NCBI GenBank assembly: GCA_963697695.1
Contig: OY969094.1
Location: 2,418,001-2,482,000, forward strand
Length of the DNA: 64,000 nucleotides
Source of the DNA: VRUE01 sp963697695
GTDB taxonomy: Bacteria > Actinomycetota > Thermoleophilia > Solirubrobacterales > 70-9
Direction: 5' to 3'
Part shown: positions 7,541-16,151 of the stretch, piece after piece
Numbering within the stretch: the first letter of the stretch is position 1
Layout: each line of letters opens with the position of its first letter
The notes under the pieces: model-generated
Told to the model about the DNA's origin: nothing
The model's input: only the letters and a program-made list of their open reading frames with translations
The model's database searches: none
Translations under genes and position numbers: made by a program

Positions 7541-9709
7541 GTGATTATCCGCTTCACATTTCGGCCTAGATTCGCACCTCTGACGATGCTGTCCTTGGTG
7601 TGCATGGCCAGCATGGCAACCACTGCATCAGCTCAAGCTGCAGGCACTGGGGCACCTAGGGCTTTCCTCTTTCGTGCGGAGGTTTCCCGGTACGCACATG
7701 AGCACGAAATCCCGTTCCAGATTGCGGCCAAGCGGTTGGAATGGCAGCGCCTTGCTCCAAGCCTTCAGGAAAACGCAAGACAGCGGCTTGGCTCTAGTTT
7801 TGGAGGAGTTTGGATCGACAGTGGGAGCAATGGTCGAATTAAGCTGGGAATCACAGCTTTGAGTCCTGCATTGCTCACGCAGGCATATGCCACTGTAGCG
7901 AGTTCCGACCTCGCCGAAGCCGTGGACATTGTCCAGGTTCCCCACAGTGAAGCGAAACTCAACGAAATCTCAGACTGGCTTGGTGCACGACTCGCCGACG
8001 TTAATACGGGTGCCAGGGCCACTCTTACGTTTGGAATTCTGCCCGACCTCAGCGTAGTCCGAATATCTCTTCCCCAAGGCACGATCCTTACCCACGCACA
8101 GCAGGAGCTTGTTGCCGACGCACAGAGAATCTATGGCAAGGCCATCACGACTGATTTCTATGAAGGTCGGATACAGCCAGAGGCATGCAGCTATCCGTTT
8201 TGTACATCACCGCTTAGGGCAGGAATTAAGGTAGGTCCATCTGGGGAAGAAGGATGCACCGCTGCATTCCTAGCCCGAGGAAAAGAAGACGGCAAACTCT
8301 ATCAGCTTACTGCGGGTCACTGCGACGCCGGAGCTGTAGGGTGGGGCACTAGATTCGCCAGCAAAGAACCTTGGGAAGAAATCGGGCCCTGGGCCAAAAC
8401 CTCGATCAGTGAATCTGGGGATTCTGGTGTATATCAAGTAACCAATGACTTGGTGTGGAATGCACGTCCCTGGGTTTACTGGGCAGGAACTTCTGAAGGC
8501 TATCCAATCTTCTCGGATGCAGATCCTGTTAAAGGACAAGAAGTCTGCAAGAGTGGTGCTTTTTTTGGCACAACTAGCTGCGGTATAGTGACTGAAGTAT
8601 CGGTCACTGTCGAATTCAATTACGGGCCCCCCATTGGCGTTAAAAAAGTAAAAGTTTTTCGGGCAAAATACTGTTCAGTCCCTGGCGATAGTGGATCACC
8701 TGTTCATTATTACGGCGTAGCGTATGGTATCCACACAGGAGGTTCAGGGGAATGCAACAAGTACTTCTCTCGTATCCGTGCTGCAGAGGAAAAACTAAAC
8801 GTCGATGTTAGGCATGAATCCGAATGCGACCCCTTGTTCGAATCGCCAATCAAGGTTGGCGATATGACCGGAGATGGAAAGGGGGATGTATTCCAGCTCC
8901 CCGGTGAAGGGAACGGCTGGGCATGGGAATCCAAAGGATCGAGCTATTCAGCGCTCGGGAAAATCGGCAGCGGGTTTGGAAGCACGTATCAGGACCGAGT
9001 TGGAGATATGGATGGAGACGGGGACGATGACCTTTTCCAGATGACCGATACGGGCGATCTCTATGCATGGGAATCCAAAGGATCGAGCTATTCAGCGCTC
9101 GGGAAAATCGCGAGCGGCTTCGGCAGCGCTTGCGATACGCGACTGGCGGATATCAATGGCGATTCGAAGGACGACATTCTTCGGTTTACCAACGATGGCT
9201 ATGCCTACGGATGGCTCGACGGTAAAAGCGGCTACGAAGCACTGGGGCAAGTAGGAACCGGGTTTGGCAGCACTTACCAGGATCGATCGGGCGACATGGA
9301 TGGAGACGGGGACGATGATCTCTTCCAGATCACCGACGAAGGCAACGTCTATGTCTGGCACTCGAATGGGTCGAGCTACGCCGGCAAAGGCTTGGTGGCC
9401 ACCGGTATTGGTAAAGCCTCCGAAGTCCGCATCGGCGACAGGGACGGAGACGGGGACGATGATCTCTTCCAGATCACCAATGGCGGCGATGCATATGCAT
9501 GGGAATCCAAAGGATCGAGCTATACCTATCTTGGGAAAGTAGGAACTGGATTTGGATTGACTCGCGAAATCCGACTGGTCGATATTGACGGCGACTCGGA
9601 TGCCGACATCCTCAAGTTCGCAGACGATGGATTTGCGTCTGCGTGGACCTTCAACGGCAAAACCTATACCTCGATCGGCAAAGTAGGCAGCGGGTTTGGG
9701 AAAGCATGA
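7541..9709 (+). CDS. Secreted S1-type serine protease with FG-GAP/VCBS repeats
   Basis: 722 residues. A signal peptide (basic RFTFRPRF, hydrophobic core, ASAQA cleavage site near residue 33) is followed by a propeptide-like region to about residue 220 and a streptogrisin-like chymotrypsin domain: His260 in LTAGHC, Asp294 in ESGDSGVYQV, Ser384 in PGDSGSP. From about residue 430 there are roughly six repeats with calcium-binding DxDxDxD loops (DMDGDGDDDLFQ) and W-ESKGSSYSALGK strands, typical of FG-GAP/VCBS surface propellers. Its DNA is more AT-rich than its neighbours, suggesting transfer. Probably an exported, self-processing protease; the substrate is unknown. Confidence 0.88.
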   Translation: MIIRFTFRPRFAPLTMLSLVCMASMATTASAQAAGTGAPRAFLFRAEVSRYAHEHEIPFQIAAKRLEWQRLAPSLQENARQRLGSSFGGVWIDSGSNGRIKLGITALSPALLTQAYATVASSDLAEAVDIVQVPHSEAKLNEISDWLGARLADVNTGARATLTFGILPDLSVVRISLPQGTILTHAQQELVADAQRIYGKAITTDFYEGRIQPEACSYPFCTSPLRAGIKVGPSGEEGCTAAFLARGKEDGKLYQLTAGHCDAGAVGWGTRFASKEPWEEIGPWAKTSISESGDSGVYQVTNDLVWNARPWVYWAGTSEGYPIFSDADPVKGQEVCKSGAFFGTTSCGIVTEVSVTVEFNYGPPIGVKKVKVFRAKYCSVPGDSGSPVHYYGVAYGIHTGGSGECNKYFSRIRAAEEKLNVDVRHESECDPLFESPIKVGDMTGDGKGDVFQLPGEGNGWAWESKGSSYSALGKIGSGFGSTYQDRVGDMDGDGDDDLFQMTDTGDLYAWESKGSSYSALGKIASGFGSACDTRLADINGDSKDDILRFTNDGYAYGWLDGKSGYEALGQVGTGFGSTYQDRSGDMDGDGDDDLFQITDEGNVYVWHSNGSSYAGKGLVATGIGKASEVRIGDRDGDGDDDLFQITNGGDAYAWESKGSSYTYLGKVGTGFGLTREIRLVDIDGDSDADILKFADDGFASAWTFNGKTYTSIGKVGSGFGKA

Positions 9710-9776
9710 TTTGCCCATTCAGCACTACCAGAAACGTGAATAAGTAGCCGCTGGACAGAGCCCCGGTTTCGGCGAC

Positions 9777-10064
9777 TGGAGTGCCCCCGCTTTGACGGAC
9801 ACCTGAGCGCTGGGTCGTCTGGCCCAGCGGAAAGGATGTCCAGAGATGGAAAAGAGTGAAAGGGGCCGCGAGGGCCCTGGCCTACCCGCAGCGGATTAAC
9901 GTCGGCGATCTTCGAGTGGATCGAGGTTTTCTACAACCGCGAGAGAAGACACTTCACGCTGGGGTACCTCTCTCCCGAGCAGTATGAGCAAGAATCTCGA
10001 TCCAAAGTTGAAAAGAAAGAGAGTCGACCAAATCAAGCGTGTCCGGAGAAGCGGGGGCACTCCA
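9777..10064 (+). mobile_element. IS3-family remnant with both inverted repeats
   Basis: Inverted repeats TGGAGTGCCCCCGC... (9777-9802) and ...GCGGGGGCACTCCA (10039-10064) match at 23 of 26 positions and enclose only 288 bases. Inside, a leader-like stretch runs directly into the C-terminal coding part of an IS3-type orfB, so most of both transposase frames has been deleted. It is a non-autonomous, MITE-like derivative. Confidence 0.75.
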
Positions 10065-10087
10065 CGCCTAGTTGGAGTCGAAGATGA
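9893..10087 (+). pseudogene. C-terminal fragment of an IS3-family transposase (OrfB)
   Basis: In this frame the DNA reads FEWIEVFYNRERRHFTLGYL followed by SPEQYEQES, the very characteristic C-terminal signature of IS3-family integrases (usual form IExFYNxxRRHSxLGYLSPxxYE). No catalytic DDE residues remain. The frame runs past the right inverted repeat and stops at 10085-10087, overlapping the ATG of the next small gene by one base step. Confidence 0.75.
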
Positions 10088-10278
10088 ACGAGCCACCAAA
10101 ACGAACTTGCTACGACTGCGGAGGGGTTGGGACTAAGACCTGCCCTGTATGTCAGGGGTATCGTTTTTGTCAGAATCCGAACCCGCCCCCACCTGACGTC
10201 GCCTGTACCGTGTGCGGAGCTGCTGGGCAGGTCTTTTGTAATAACTGCAGCGGGAGAGGGTGGGTCTACGGCTCGTAG
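10084..10278 (+). CDS. Small protein with four CxxC zinc-binding motifs
   Basis: 64 residues with CYDCGGVG, CPVCQGYRFC, CTVCGAAG and CNNCSGRG, i.e. four CxxCxGxG-like units resembling the zinc-binding region of DnaJ and related thiol-disulfide zinc-finger proteins. There is no J domain. It begins 20 bases past the IS3 remnant with no clear ribosome binding site. Probably a small zinc-ribbon protein; partner and role unknown. Confidence 0.6.
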   Translation: MNEPPKRTCYDCGGVGTKTCPVCQGYRFCQNPNPPPPDVACTVCGAAGQVFCNNCSGRGWVYGS

Positions 10279-10449
10279 CCCGAGTCCAGGCCGCCAACGC
10301 TTCTAGCTGGCAAGCCATGGACCCAGCGGGCATAGGTCTTGTATCGAATTCGCGCCGCGACCGAGTCGTTGTGTGGCTCAATCCGGACGCTCGCTGACGG
10401 GGCAAAAGGGCCGGAATGCAACCGAGGTCGAGCAACAAGTTGGACCGTA

Positions 10450-10520
10450 CCCTGCCTCAATAGAAACCTTAGTAAGACCCGAAACCTATCGGCGATATCG
10501 GATGAATCTGACTTTGATCA
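10450..10520 (+). repeat. Dispersed repeat, copy 3
   Basis: CCCTGCCTCAATAGAAACC (10450-10468), then TTAGTAAGACCCGAAACCT and the CGATATCG palindrome, followed by ATGAATCTGACTTTGA. The CCCTGCCT lead-in is shared with copy 2, so the unit begins before the AATAGAAAC core. The wider gap 10279-10723 otherwise shows only the operator-like repeat at 10659. Confidence 0.75.
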
Positions 10521-10658
10521 GCCTCGGGACGGCCTTCGAGGCCTCAGTCCATGCAGTCGCTGTTGCTCTGGACTTCGGGGGACACTTTCTCTACGAGCGC
10601 CTCCAGCGTTGAGGTTGCAGAGCGTGGACTCGAAGTGGTCCAGGTGTCCGCGGCCTAA

Positions 10659-10696
10659 CTATTGATCAAATAGATGTCTATTGATCAACAGATGCC
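10659..10696 (+). promoter_or_regulatory. Tandem 19-bp operator-like repeat (TTGATCAA sites)
   Basis: CTATTGATCAAATAGATGT is followed immediately by a near copy, CTATTGATCAACAGATG. Each holds the perfect palindrome TTGATCAA (10662-10669 and 10681-10688), spaced exactly 19 bp, close to two helical turns. It lies 28-65 bases before the GTG at 10724 in a locally AT-rich patch, as expected for a dimeric regulator site overlapping a promoter. Confidence 0.5.
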
Positions 10697-10723
10697 TTTT
10701 ACAAAGGTCTAGCTTCGCATGAC

Positions 10724-11515
10724 GTGCTGGGGAGAGGCAACCGATTGGGAGCTGGGAGGCTCGGGGTGGCGATCGTGCTGGGTTGCGCGATCGCTCTGGT
10801 CGTCGTAGCCGTTGCCGGCGGCGGTTCTACGCCTGCCCCGGACACCGGGGAACGTCGAGCCCCAGAGTTCGCAGCCGATGCTTCCGGCAGTGAATTCAGA
10901 CTCGCCAGGGATGAGCCGGCTCGTTCAACGCGATCTGCCGCCGACTCTAAGCACTGGTCCCCAGTCTTCAATGATGAAGCTCTTCCTTGCACCGCCCCGC
11001 GCGAGCCCGTCAACTTCGAAACCTTCTCCGTGGGTCCGTCCATTGAGGGGCTAGCCCTGACTCATGCCGAACGACGCTGCGGCGGCGGTCCGGTTGCTAC
11101 GCGCGTCAACTACGTCTCCTACATATATGGCGACTGTGAGATCTCCGACGGCGCGACTGGTTGCCAGCCTCCGCTCGAGATACAGACCTGGCCCGCATGC
11201 CAGCGCTTTCTCGCCAAGTACTCCTTCAGAGGTAGGCCGCTGCCGCACAGGTTTCTGCCGGGCCCCAGCGGCGCCAAGGTGGTCGAATTCAACTTCGCCT
11301 TTGACAAGCGCATCGAGGTCTACACCGGCTCCGCCACGGTGGTGATCTTCGCTACCGACCGGGCTCGCGCCATCGAAGCGGTGGAGATGCTTCGTCTGGA
11401 GGGGAGGCGGGAGCCGCCCGCGAGCAACTCAACGGAATTGGACAGCGGCCTCCCGGACAGGCTCGAACCGCCCGCGCAGGGCTCGATGGAAGGGAACCTC
11501 TCATGCCAAGCCTAA
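10724..11515 (+). CDS. Membrane-anchored or exported protein of unknown function
   Basis: 263 residues from a GTG start. Residues 12-32 form one hydrophobic helix (signal anchor), followed by a low-complexity linker and a domain with conserved-looking cysteines and the segments FSVGPSIEGL, YVSYIYGDC and EIQTWPAC, a pattern I associate with uncharacterised exported proteins of this actinobacterial group. The last 13 bases overlap the start of the LamG protein, so the two are probably co-translated. The TTGATCAA repeat upstream may control both. Confidence 0.7.
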   Translation: MLGRGNRLGAGRLGVAIVLGCAIALVVVAVAGGGSTPAPDTGERRAPEFAADASGSEFRLARDEPARSTRSAADSKHWSPVFNDEALPCTAPREPVNFETFSVGPSIEGLALTHAERRCGGGPVATRVNYVSYIYGDCEISDGATGCQPPLEIQTWPACQRFLAKYSFRGRPLPHRFLPGPSGAKVVEFNFAFDKRIEVYTGSATVVIFATDRARAIEAVEMLRLEGRREPPASNSTELDSGLPDRLEPPAQGSMEGNLSCQA

Positions 11516-14500
11516 GCTCCAATCGCTCACCAGTCGGCATCGCGGCGGCTGTCGCAGTGACGGTGTTGATGGCAATCGTTCTCTTCGGGTCGCCCGCCGC
11601 CACTGCGGAAACCATCGGAGAAGAAGACGTCCAATGGGGATGGGGGGTCGGTGAGGGCCCGGCCGGAGACTACGACTTCCCCAGCGACGATTGCACGGGC
11701 AACCACACCGATCCCGTCGGAGTGCTCTTCATCGGAAAGAGGGCCGGGGTGACGAGCGTCCAGAGACATATCGAAATCCATAATCGCTGGGATGCGGGTG
11801 TCGGCGACACGGGTTCCAATCACTCTCTGTTCGTTCGCAACGATGAAGGAGGGCTCGAATGCAAAGAGATGGACGCGTCGAGCGCAAATGCCGACGACGC
11901 CAGCGATCGAATGCACGTGCGCCTTTGGCACATACCCGCCACCGAGTCTCCCCAGGTGATGACGGTCGGCACCCCCCATCACGAGGATTTTGTCGTCGGC
12001 AACGGTTGCAATACGCATGCGGTCGATCCCAACGGATCGGTCGGAACGAACCACGGGCCGAATGCGAGCGGCTTCGACTGGGCACGCCACGAGCTCAAGT
12101 GGTACTTCTCGCTCCCCAACTCCTGGCACCCCAGTCACTTCCCACAGCATTACGGCGGAAGGCACCACGTTGAAACCGAGTATTGGGGCAACAGCGCGAA
12201 CTTCACCCAATGCACGGGCAAAAAAGCCGGGAGCGACGGGTTCGGCGTGGTCATCTGGATCAATCGCAAGACCGATCCGAGAACCCAGCCGGCATCTGCC
12301 TCGCAGAGCAACGCGACACTGTTGGGCGGATTCCAGGGCGATGGAACGACCAACGAATGGTGGTTCGGCTACGGGACCAAATCCGCTCAGGGACCCTCGG
12401 GATATCAGAAAACGACCTCAGTCAAAACGAGCTCCGCAGTAGCCGAGGTCTCCGTCAACGCACCGGTCTCCGACCTGAAGCCGAACACGAGGTATTACGC
12501 GAGGCTGTTCATCAAAACCGCCGAAGGCGAGGTTGAGGAAGGAGACGAGGTCGCATTCACGACCCAGGCGCCCCCGATCGCCGCCTACTCCTTCGACGCA
12601 GGCGAAGGGACGCTCGCCGAGGACTCCGCCGGCGGCCACGACGGCACCATCAAAGGCGCCCAGTGGGTCCGCGGCAAGTTCGGCGGCTCACTCTCCTTCG
12701 ACGGCGAAAACGACTGCATCTCGGTCCCCGAAAGCGCCCAGCTGCAGTTCCTCGAAGACGAAGAATTCACCCTCGAGGCCTGGGTGCGGCCCAAGGACGG
12801 GGAAGAAATCCAGGCGATCGTCACCCAGGAAGACGACAGCGCAGCCGAAGAAGAAAGGCCTTTCTCCTACTCGCTGCTGGTGGGCGGCGAAGAACCCCCC
12901 AAGGGCTGGCTGCGAAAAAGCGGCGAAAGCGGCCACATCGTGGTTGCCGAAGGCGAACCGCTGCCGCTGAACGCCTGGTCGCACATCGCCTTCGTCAACG
13001 ACGGCGCGACCCTGCGCTTCTACGTCAACGGCGAGCTCAGCGCCGAGCGGTCCACCCTCCCGCTTGCGGCTGCCGAAGGGCCGCTGACGATCGGTTGCCT
13101 CGACAACATGGGCATCTTCTTCGACGGCCGCATCGACGAGGTCCGCGTCTATGACCGGGCGCTCGAGGCCGGGGAAGTGGCCACCGACAGGTCGACGCCG
13201 ATCGTGACGCCACGAGCCGGGCCTGTTGCGGCCTACTCCTTTGACAGAGGTCAGGGTCAGATTGCTGACGATCTCGTGGGAGAGCATCACGGCACCATCA
13301 AAGGCGCCCAGTGGGTCCGCGGCAAGTTCGGCGGCTCACTCTCCTTCGACGGCGAAAACGACTGCATCTCGGTCCCCGAAAGCGCCCAGCTGCAGTTCCT
13401 CGAAGACGAAGAATTCACCCTCGAGGCCTGGGTGCGGCCCAAGGACGGGGAAGAAATCCAGGCGATCGTCACCCAGGAAGACGACAGCGCAGCCGAAGAA
13501 GAAAGGCCTTTCTCCTACTCGCTGCTGGTGGGCGGCGAAGAACCCCCCAAGGGCTGGCTGCGAAAAAGCGGCGAAAGCGGCCACATCGTGGTTGCCGAAG
13601 GCGAACCGCTGCCGCTGAACGCCTGGTCGCACATCGCCTTCGTCAACGACGGCGCGACCCTGCGCTTCTACGTCAACGGCGAGCTCAGCGCCGAGCGGTC
13701 CACCCTCCCGCTTGCGGCTGCCGAAGGGCCGCTGACGATCGGTTGCCTCGACAACATGGGCATCTTCTTCGACGGCCGCATCGACGAGGTCCGCGTCTAT
13801 GACCGGGCGCTCGAGGCCGGGGAAGTGGCCACCGACAGGTCGACGCCGATCGTGACGCCCCAGGCGCCCCCGATCGCCGCCTACTCCTTCGACGCAGGCG
13901 AAGGGACGCTCGCCGAGGACTCCGCCGGCGGCCACGACGGCACCATCAAAGGCGCCCAGTGGGTCCGCGGCAAGTTCGGCGGCTCACTCTCCTTCGACGG
14001 CGAAAACGACTGCATCTCGGTCCCCGAAAGCGCCCAGCTGCAGTTCCTCGAAGACGAAGAATTCACCCTCGAGGCCTGGGTGCGGCCCAAGGACGGGGAA
14101 GAAATCCAGGCGATCGTCACCCAGGAAGACGACAGCGCAGCCGAAGAAGAAAGGCCTTTCTCCTACTCGCTGCTGGTGGGCGGCGAAGAACCCCCCAAGG
14201 GCTGGCTGCGAAAAAGCGGCGAAAGCGGCCACATCGTGGTTGCCGAAGGCGAACCGCTGCCGCTGAACGCCTGGTCGCACATCGCCTTCGTCAACGACGG
14301 CGCGACCCTGCGCTTCTACGTCAACGGCGAGCTCAGCGCCGAGCGGTCCACCCTCCCGCTTGCGGCTGCCGAAGGGCCGCTGACGATCGGTTGCCTCGAC
14401 AACATGGGCATCTTCTTCGACGGCCGCATCGACGAGGTCCGCGTCTATGACCGGGCGCTCGAGGCCGGGGAAGTGGCCACCGACAGGTCGACGCCGATCG

Positions 14501-15156
14501 TGACGCCACGAGCCGGGCCTGTTGCGGCCTACTCCTTTGACAGAGGTCAGGGTCAGATTGCTGACGATCTCGTGGGAGAGCATCACGGCACCATCAAAGG
14601 CGCCCAGTGGGTCCGCGGCAAGTTCGGCGGCTCACTCTCCTTCGACGGCGAAAACGACTGCATCTCGGTCCCCGAAAGCGCCCAGCTGCAGTTCCTCGAA
14701 GACGAAGAATTCACCCTCGAGGCCTGGGTGCGGCCCAAGGACGGGGAAGAAATCCAGGCGATCGTCACCCAGGAAGACGACAGCGCAGCCGAAGAAGAAA
14801 GGCCTTTCTCCTACTCGCTGCTGGTGGGCGGCGAAGAACCCCCCAAGGGCTGGCTGCGAAAAAGCGGCGAAAGCGGCCACATCGTGGTTGCCGAAGGCGA
14901 ACCGCTGCCGCTGAACGCCTGGTCGCACATCGCCTTCGTCAACGACGGCGCGACCCTGCGCTTCTACGTCAACGGCGAGCTCAGCGCCGAGCGGTCCACC
15001 CTCCCGCTTGCGGCTGCCGAAGGGCCGCTGACGATCGGTTGCCTCGACAACATGGGCATCTTCTTCGACGGCCGCATCGACGAGGTCCGCGTCTATGACC
15101 GGGCGCTCGAGGCCGGGGAAGTGGCCACCGACAAGGGGTCGCCGATCGAAGGGTGA
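11503..15156 (+). CDS. Secreted protein with FN3-like and four LamG domains
   Basis: 1217 residues. A signal peptide (residues 1-35, ending SPAATA) precedes an unassigned N-terminal domain rich in His, Trp and Cys (to about residue 260), a fibronectin-III-like domain (about 265-352), then four LamG/concanavalin-A-like domains of 216 residues each starting at residue 355. Each carries AAYSFD, GKFGGSLSFDG, FTLEAWVRPK, WSHIAFVNDG, FYVNGEL and GRIDEVRVYDRAL, the hallmarks of the family. Likely an extracellular carbohydrate- or surface-binding adhesin. The ATG overlaps the preceding gene. The four domains are almost identical at DNA level (see the repeat entry), indicating very recent amplification. 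Confidence 0.88.
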   Translation: MPSLSSNRSPVGIAAAVAVTVLMAIVLFGSPAATAETIGEEDVQWGWGVGEGPAGDYDFPSDDCTGNHTDPVGVLFIGKRAGVTSVQRHIEIHNRWDAGVGDTGSNHSLFVRNDEGGLECKEMDASSANADDASDRMHVRLWHIPATESPQVMTVGTPHHEDFVVGNGCNTHAVDPNGSVGTNHGPNASGFDWARHELKWYFSLPNSWHPSHFPQHYGGRHHVETEYWGNSANFTQCTGKKAGSDGFGVVIWINRKTDPRTQPASASQSNATLLGGFQGDGTTNEWWFGYGTKSAQGPSGYQKTTSVKTSSAVAEVSVNAPVSDLKPNTRYYARLFIKTAEGEVEEGDEVAFTTQAPPIAAYSFDAGEGTLAEDSAGGHDGTIKGAQWVRGKFGGSLSFDGENDCISVPESAQLQFLEDEEFTLEAWVRPKDGEEIQAIVTQEDDSAAEEERPFSYSLLVGGEEPPKGWLRKSGESGHIVVAEGEPLPLNAWSHIAFVNDGATLRFYVNGELSAERSTLPLAAAEGPLTIGCLDNMGIFFDGRIDEVRVYDRALEAGEVATDRSTPIVTPRAGPVAAYSFDRGQGQIADDLVGEHHGTIKGAQWVRGKFGGSLSFDGENDCISVPESAQLQFLEDEEFTLEAWVRPKDGEEIQAIVTQEDDSAAEEERPFSYSLLVGGEEPPKGWLRKSGESGHIVVAEGEPLPLNAWSHIAFVNDGATLRFYVNGELSAERSTLPLAAAEGPLTIGCLDNMGIFFDGRIDEVRVYDRALEAGEVATDRSTPIVTPQAPPIAAYSFDAGEGTLAEDSAGGHDGTIKGAQWVRGKFGGSLSFDGENDCISVPESAQLQFLEDEEFTLEAWVRPKDGEEIQAIVTQEDDSAAEEERPFSYSLLVGGEEPPKGWLRKSGESGHIVVAEGEPLPLNAWSHIAFVNDGATLRFYVNGELSAERSTLPLAAAEGPLTIGCLDNMGIFFDGRIDEVRVYDRALEAGEVATDRSTPIVTPRAGPVAAYSFDRGQGQIADDLVGEHHGTIKGAQWVRGKFGGSLSFDGENDCISVPESAQLQFLEDEEFTLEAWVRPKDGEEIQAIVTQEDDSAAEEERPFSYSLLVGGEEPPKGWLRKSGESGHIVVAEGEPLPLNAWSHIAFVNDGATLRFYVNGELSAERSTLPLAAAEGPLTIGCLDNMGIFFDGRIDEVRVYDRALEAGEVATDKGSPIEG
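12565..15156 (+). repeat. Four 648-bp tandem units in A-B-A-B order
   Basis: Unit borders fall at 12565, 13213, 13861 and 14509, each exactly 648 bp, ending at the stop codon. Units 1 and 3 open with CAGGCGCCCCCGATCGCC, units 2 and 4 with CGAGCCGGGCCTGTTGCG; the remaining ~560 bp appear identical in all four. The order implies a 648-bp duplication, divergence of the first 80 bp, then duplication of the 1296-bp pair. Confidence 0.92.
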
Positions 15157-15212
15157 CCAGCGACCTGGTTTACGCGTCTCCACCCTAGGACCAGCGCCGC
15201 ACGGCTCACGGC

Positions 15213-15420
15213 TCAGTCCCAAGCGGCGAGGGCGTCATCGACGCTCTCAAAGACAGCCCGTTCTGGGTGAGACCCGTGATTGAAAGAACTCAATGCACCT
15301 GCGTCGAGCAGCCGTAAACAGCGATTCGCTGCCCCTGTCCCGCCATTCTGATTGTAGGCGTGGATGATCACCGCAATGGCCGTGGAGTCGATGAACTCAG
15401 GTTTGAGAGAGGTCGAATTC
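15213..15420 (-). pseudogene. STAS-domain (anti-sigma antagonist-like) fragment
   Basis: On the minus strand the sequence reads KPEFIDSTAIAVIIHAYNQN, then CLRLLDAGALSSF and VFESVDDALAAW before a stop at 15213. This matches the second half of a STAS domain, with the phosphorylatable Ser of the FIDST motif. The preceding FDLS lies in a different frame and nothing upstream continues it, so only a frameshifted remnant survives, downstream of the small membrane protein. Confidence 0.55.
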
Positions 15421-15425
15421 GGCTG

Positions 15426-15830
15426 TTAGCTGAGCTTGTCCCGGAGCCTGCGGACCCATCTTTCGGAGACCATCCGATCGAATACGGCGCGCAGCAAGAA
15501 GCCGAGCGAGTAGATGGCGAGCAGGAATCCGGTCCCGAAGATGACGAGGGCTGGGTAGGGATCCTCGTGGAAGGGATAGACGTAGTCGGTCGCTTCGTGC
15601 AGGTAGAACTCGACGGCGAAGGGGACAAGGGCAAGCGATAGCGCCCACCAGCGGTTGACGAGCGCGACCGCGAGGACCGGGAGGACAAAAAATGCCCAGT
15701 CAACAGTAGTGCTGAACACGATCGTGCCGAGCGCCCCGTTTCGGTCGAGATCGGACGCACTCGCGTAGGTGTAGGCCCCCACCCCAAGTGCCGCGACAAT
15801 GATGATGGCTCCACGACCGACGTTGCTCAT
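15426..15830 (-). CDS. Small multi-pass membrane protein
   Basis: 134 residues with four predicted hydrophobic helices (GRGAIIIVAALGVGAYTYA; VDWAFFVLPVLAVALV; WALSLALVPFAVEFYL; PALVIFGTGFLLAIYSLGF) and a basic C-terminal tail. ATG 15830 is preferred over longer in-frame starts because the extra upstream residues are proline/arginine-rich and unlike a membrane protein N-terminus. No family recognised. It is the only intact minus-strand gene in the accessory region. Confidence 0.6.
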   Translation of the reverse strand: MSNVGRGAIIIVAALGVGAYTYASASDLDRNGALGTIVFSTTVDWAFFVLPVLAVALVNRWWALSLALVPFAVEFYLHEATDYVYPFHEDPYPALVIFGTGFLLAIYSLGFLLRAVFDRMVSERWVRRLRDKLS

Positions 15831-16151
15831 TCGGAAGGAGTACCCCTGAGGCCTTGATTGGTTGCCGGCGCTACCGTGGACCGCGGAGATTCTCATTCGT
15901 CCACGAGGGCCGGGAGGGAATCTTTCAAGGCAGGAAGGGCTACCGGTCAAGCACTGACGAGTGGTTAGGCAGTGAGCATGAAAGGCAGCTGGACTGCCTC
16001 CGGGCTCTCAGATCGATCCCCCGGGGGGATGGCAGACAGACACATCGAGACCGGCTCGATCATGCCGACTGCCAACAACGCCTTCCGCGAATGCGGCTGG
16101 TAGACCGCCTAAGGGGACTGCGAAGCTGCGCCATCTCTTCCCTGCGTCTCG

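Noticed and set aside
10266..10460. 64-codon minus-strand frame between the CxxC gene and repeat copy 3
   Set aside because: No family, no ribosome binding site and overlap with repeat copy 3; insufficient support.
12688..15222. Long minus-strand open frames of about 200 codons repeated across the LamG region
   Set aside because: They are antisense shadows created by the 648-bp repeats in GC-rich DNA; no ribosome binding sites or domain motifs.
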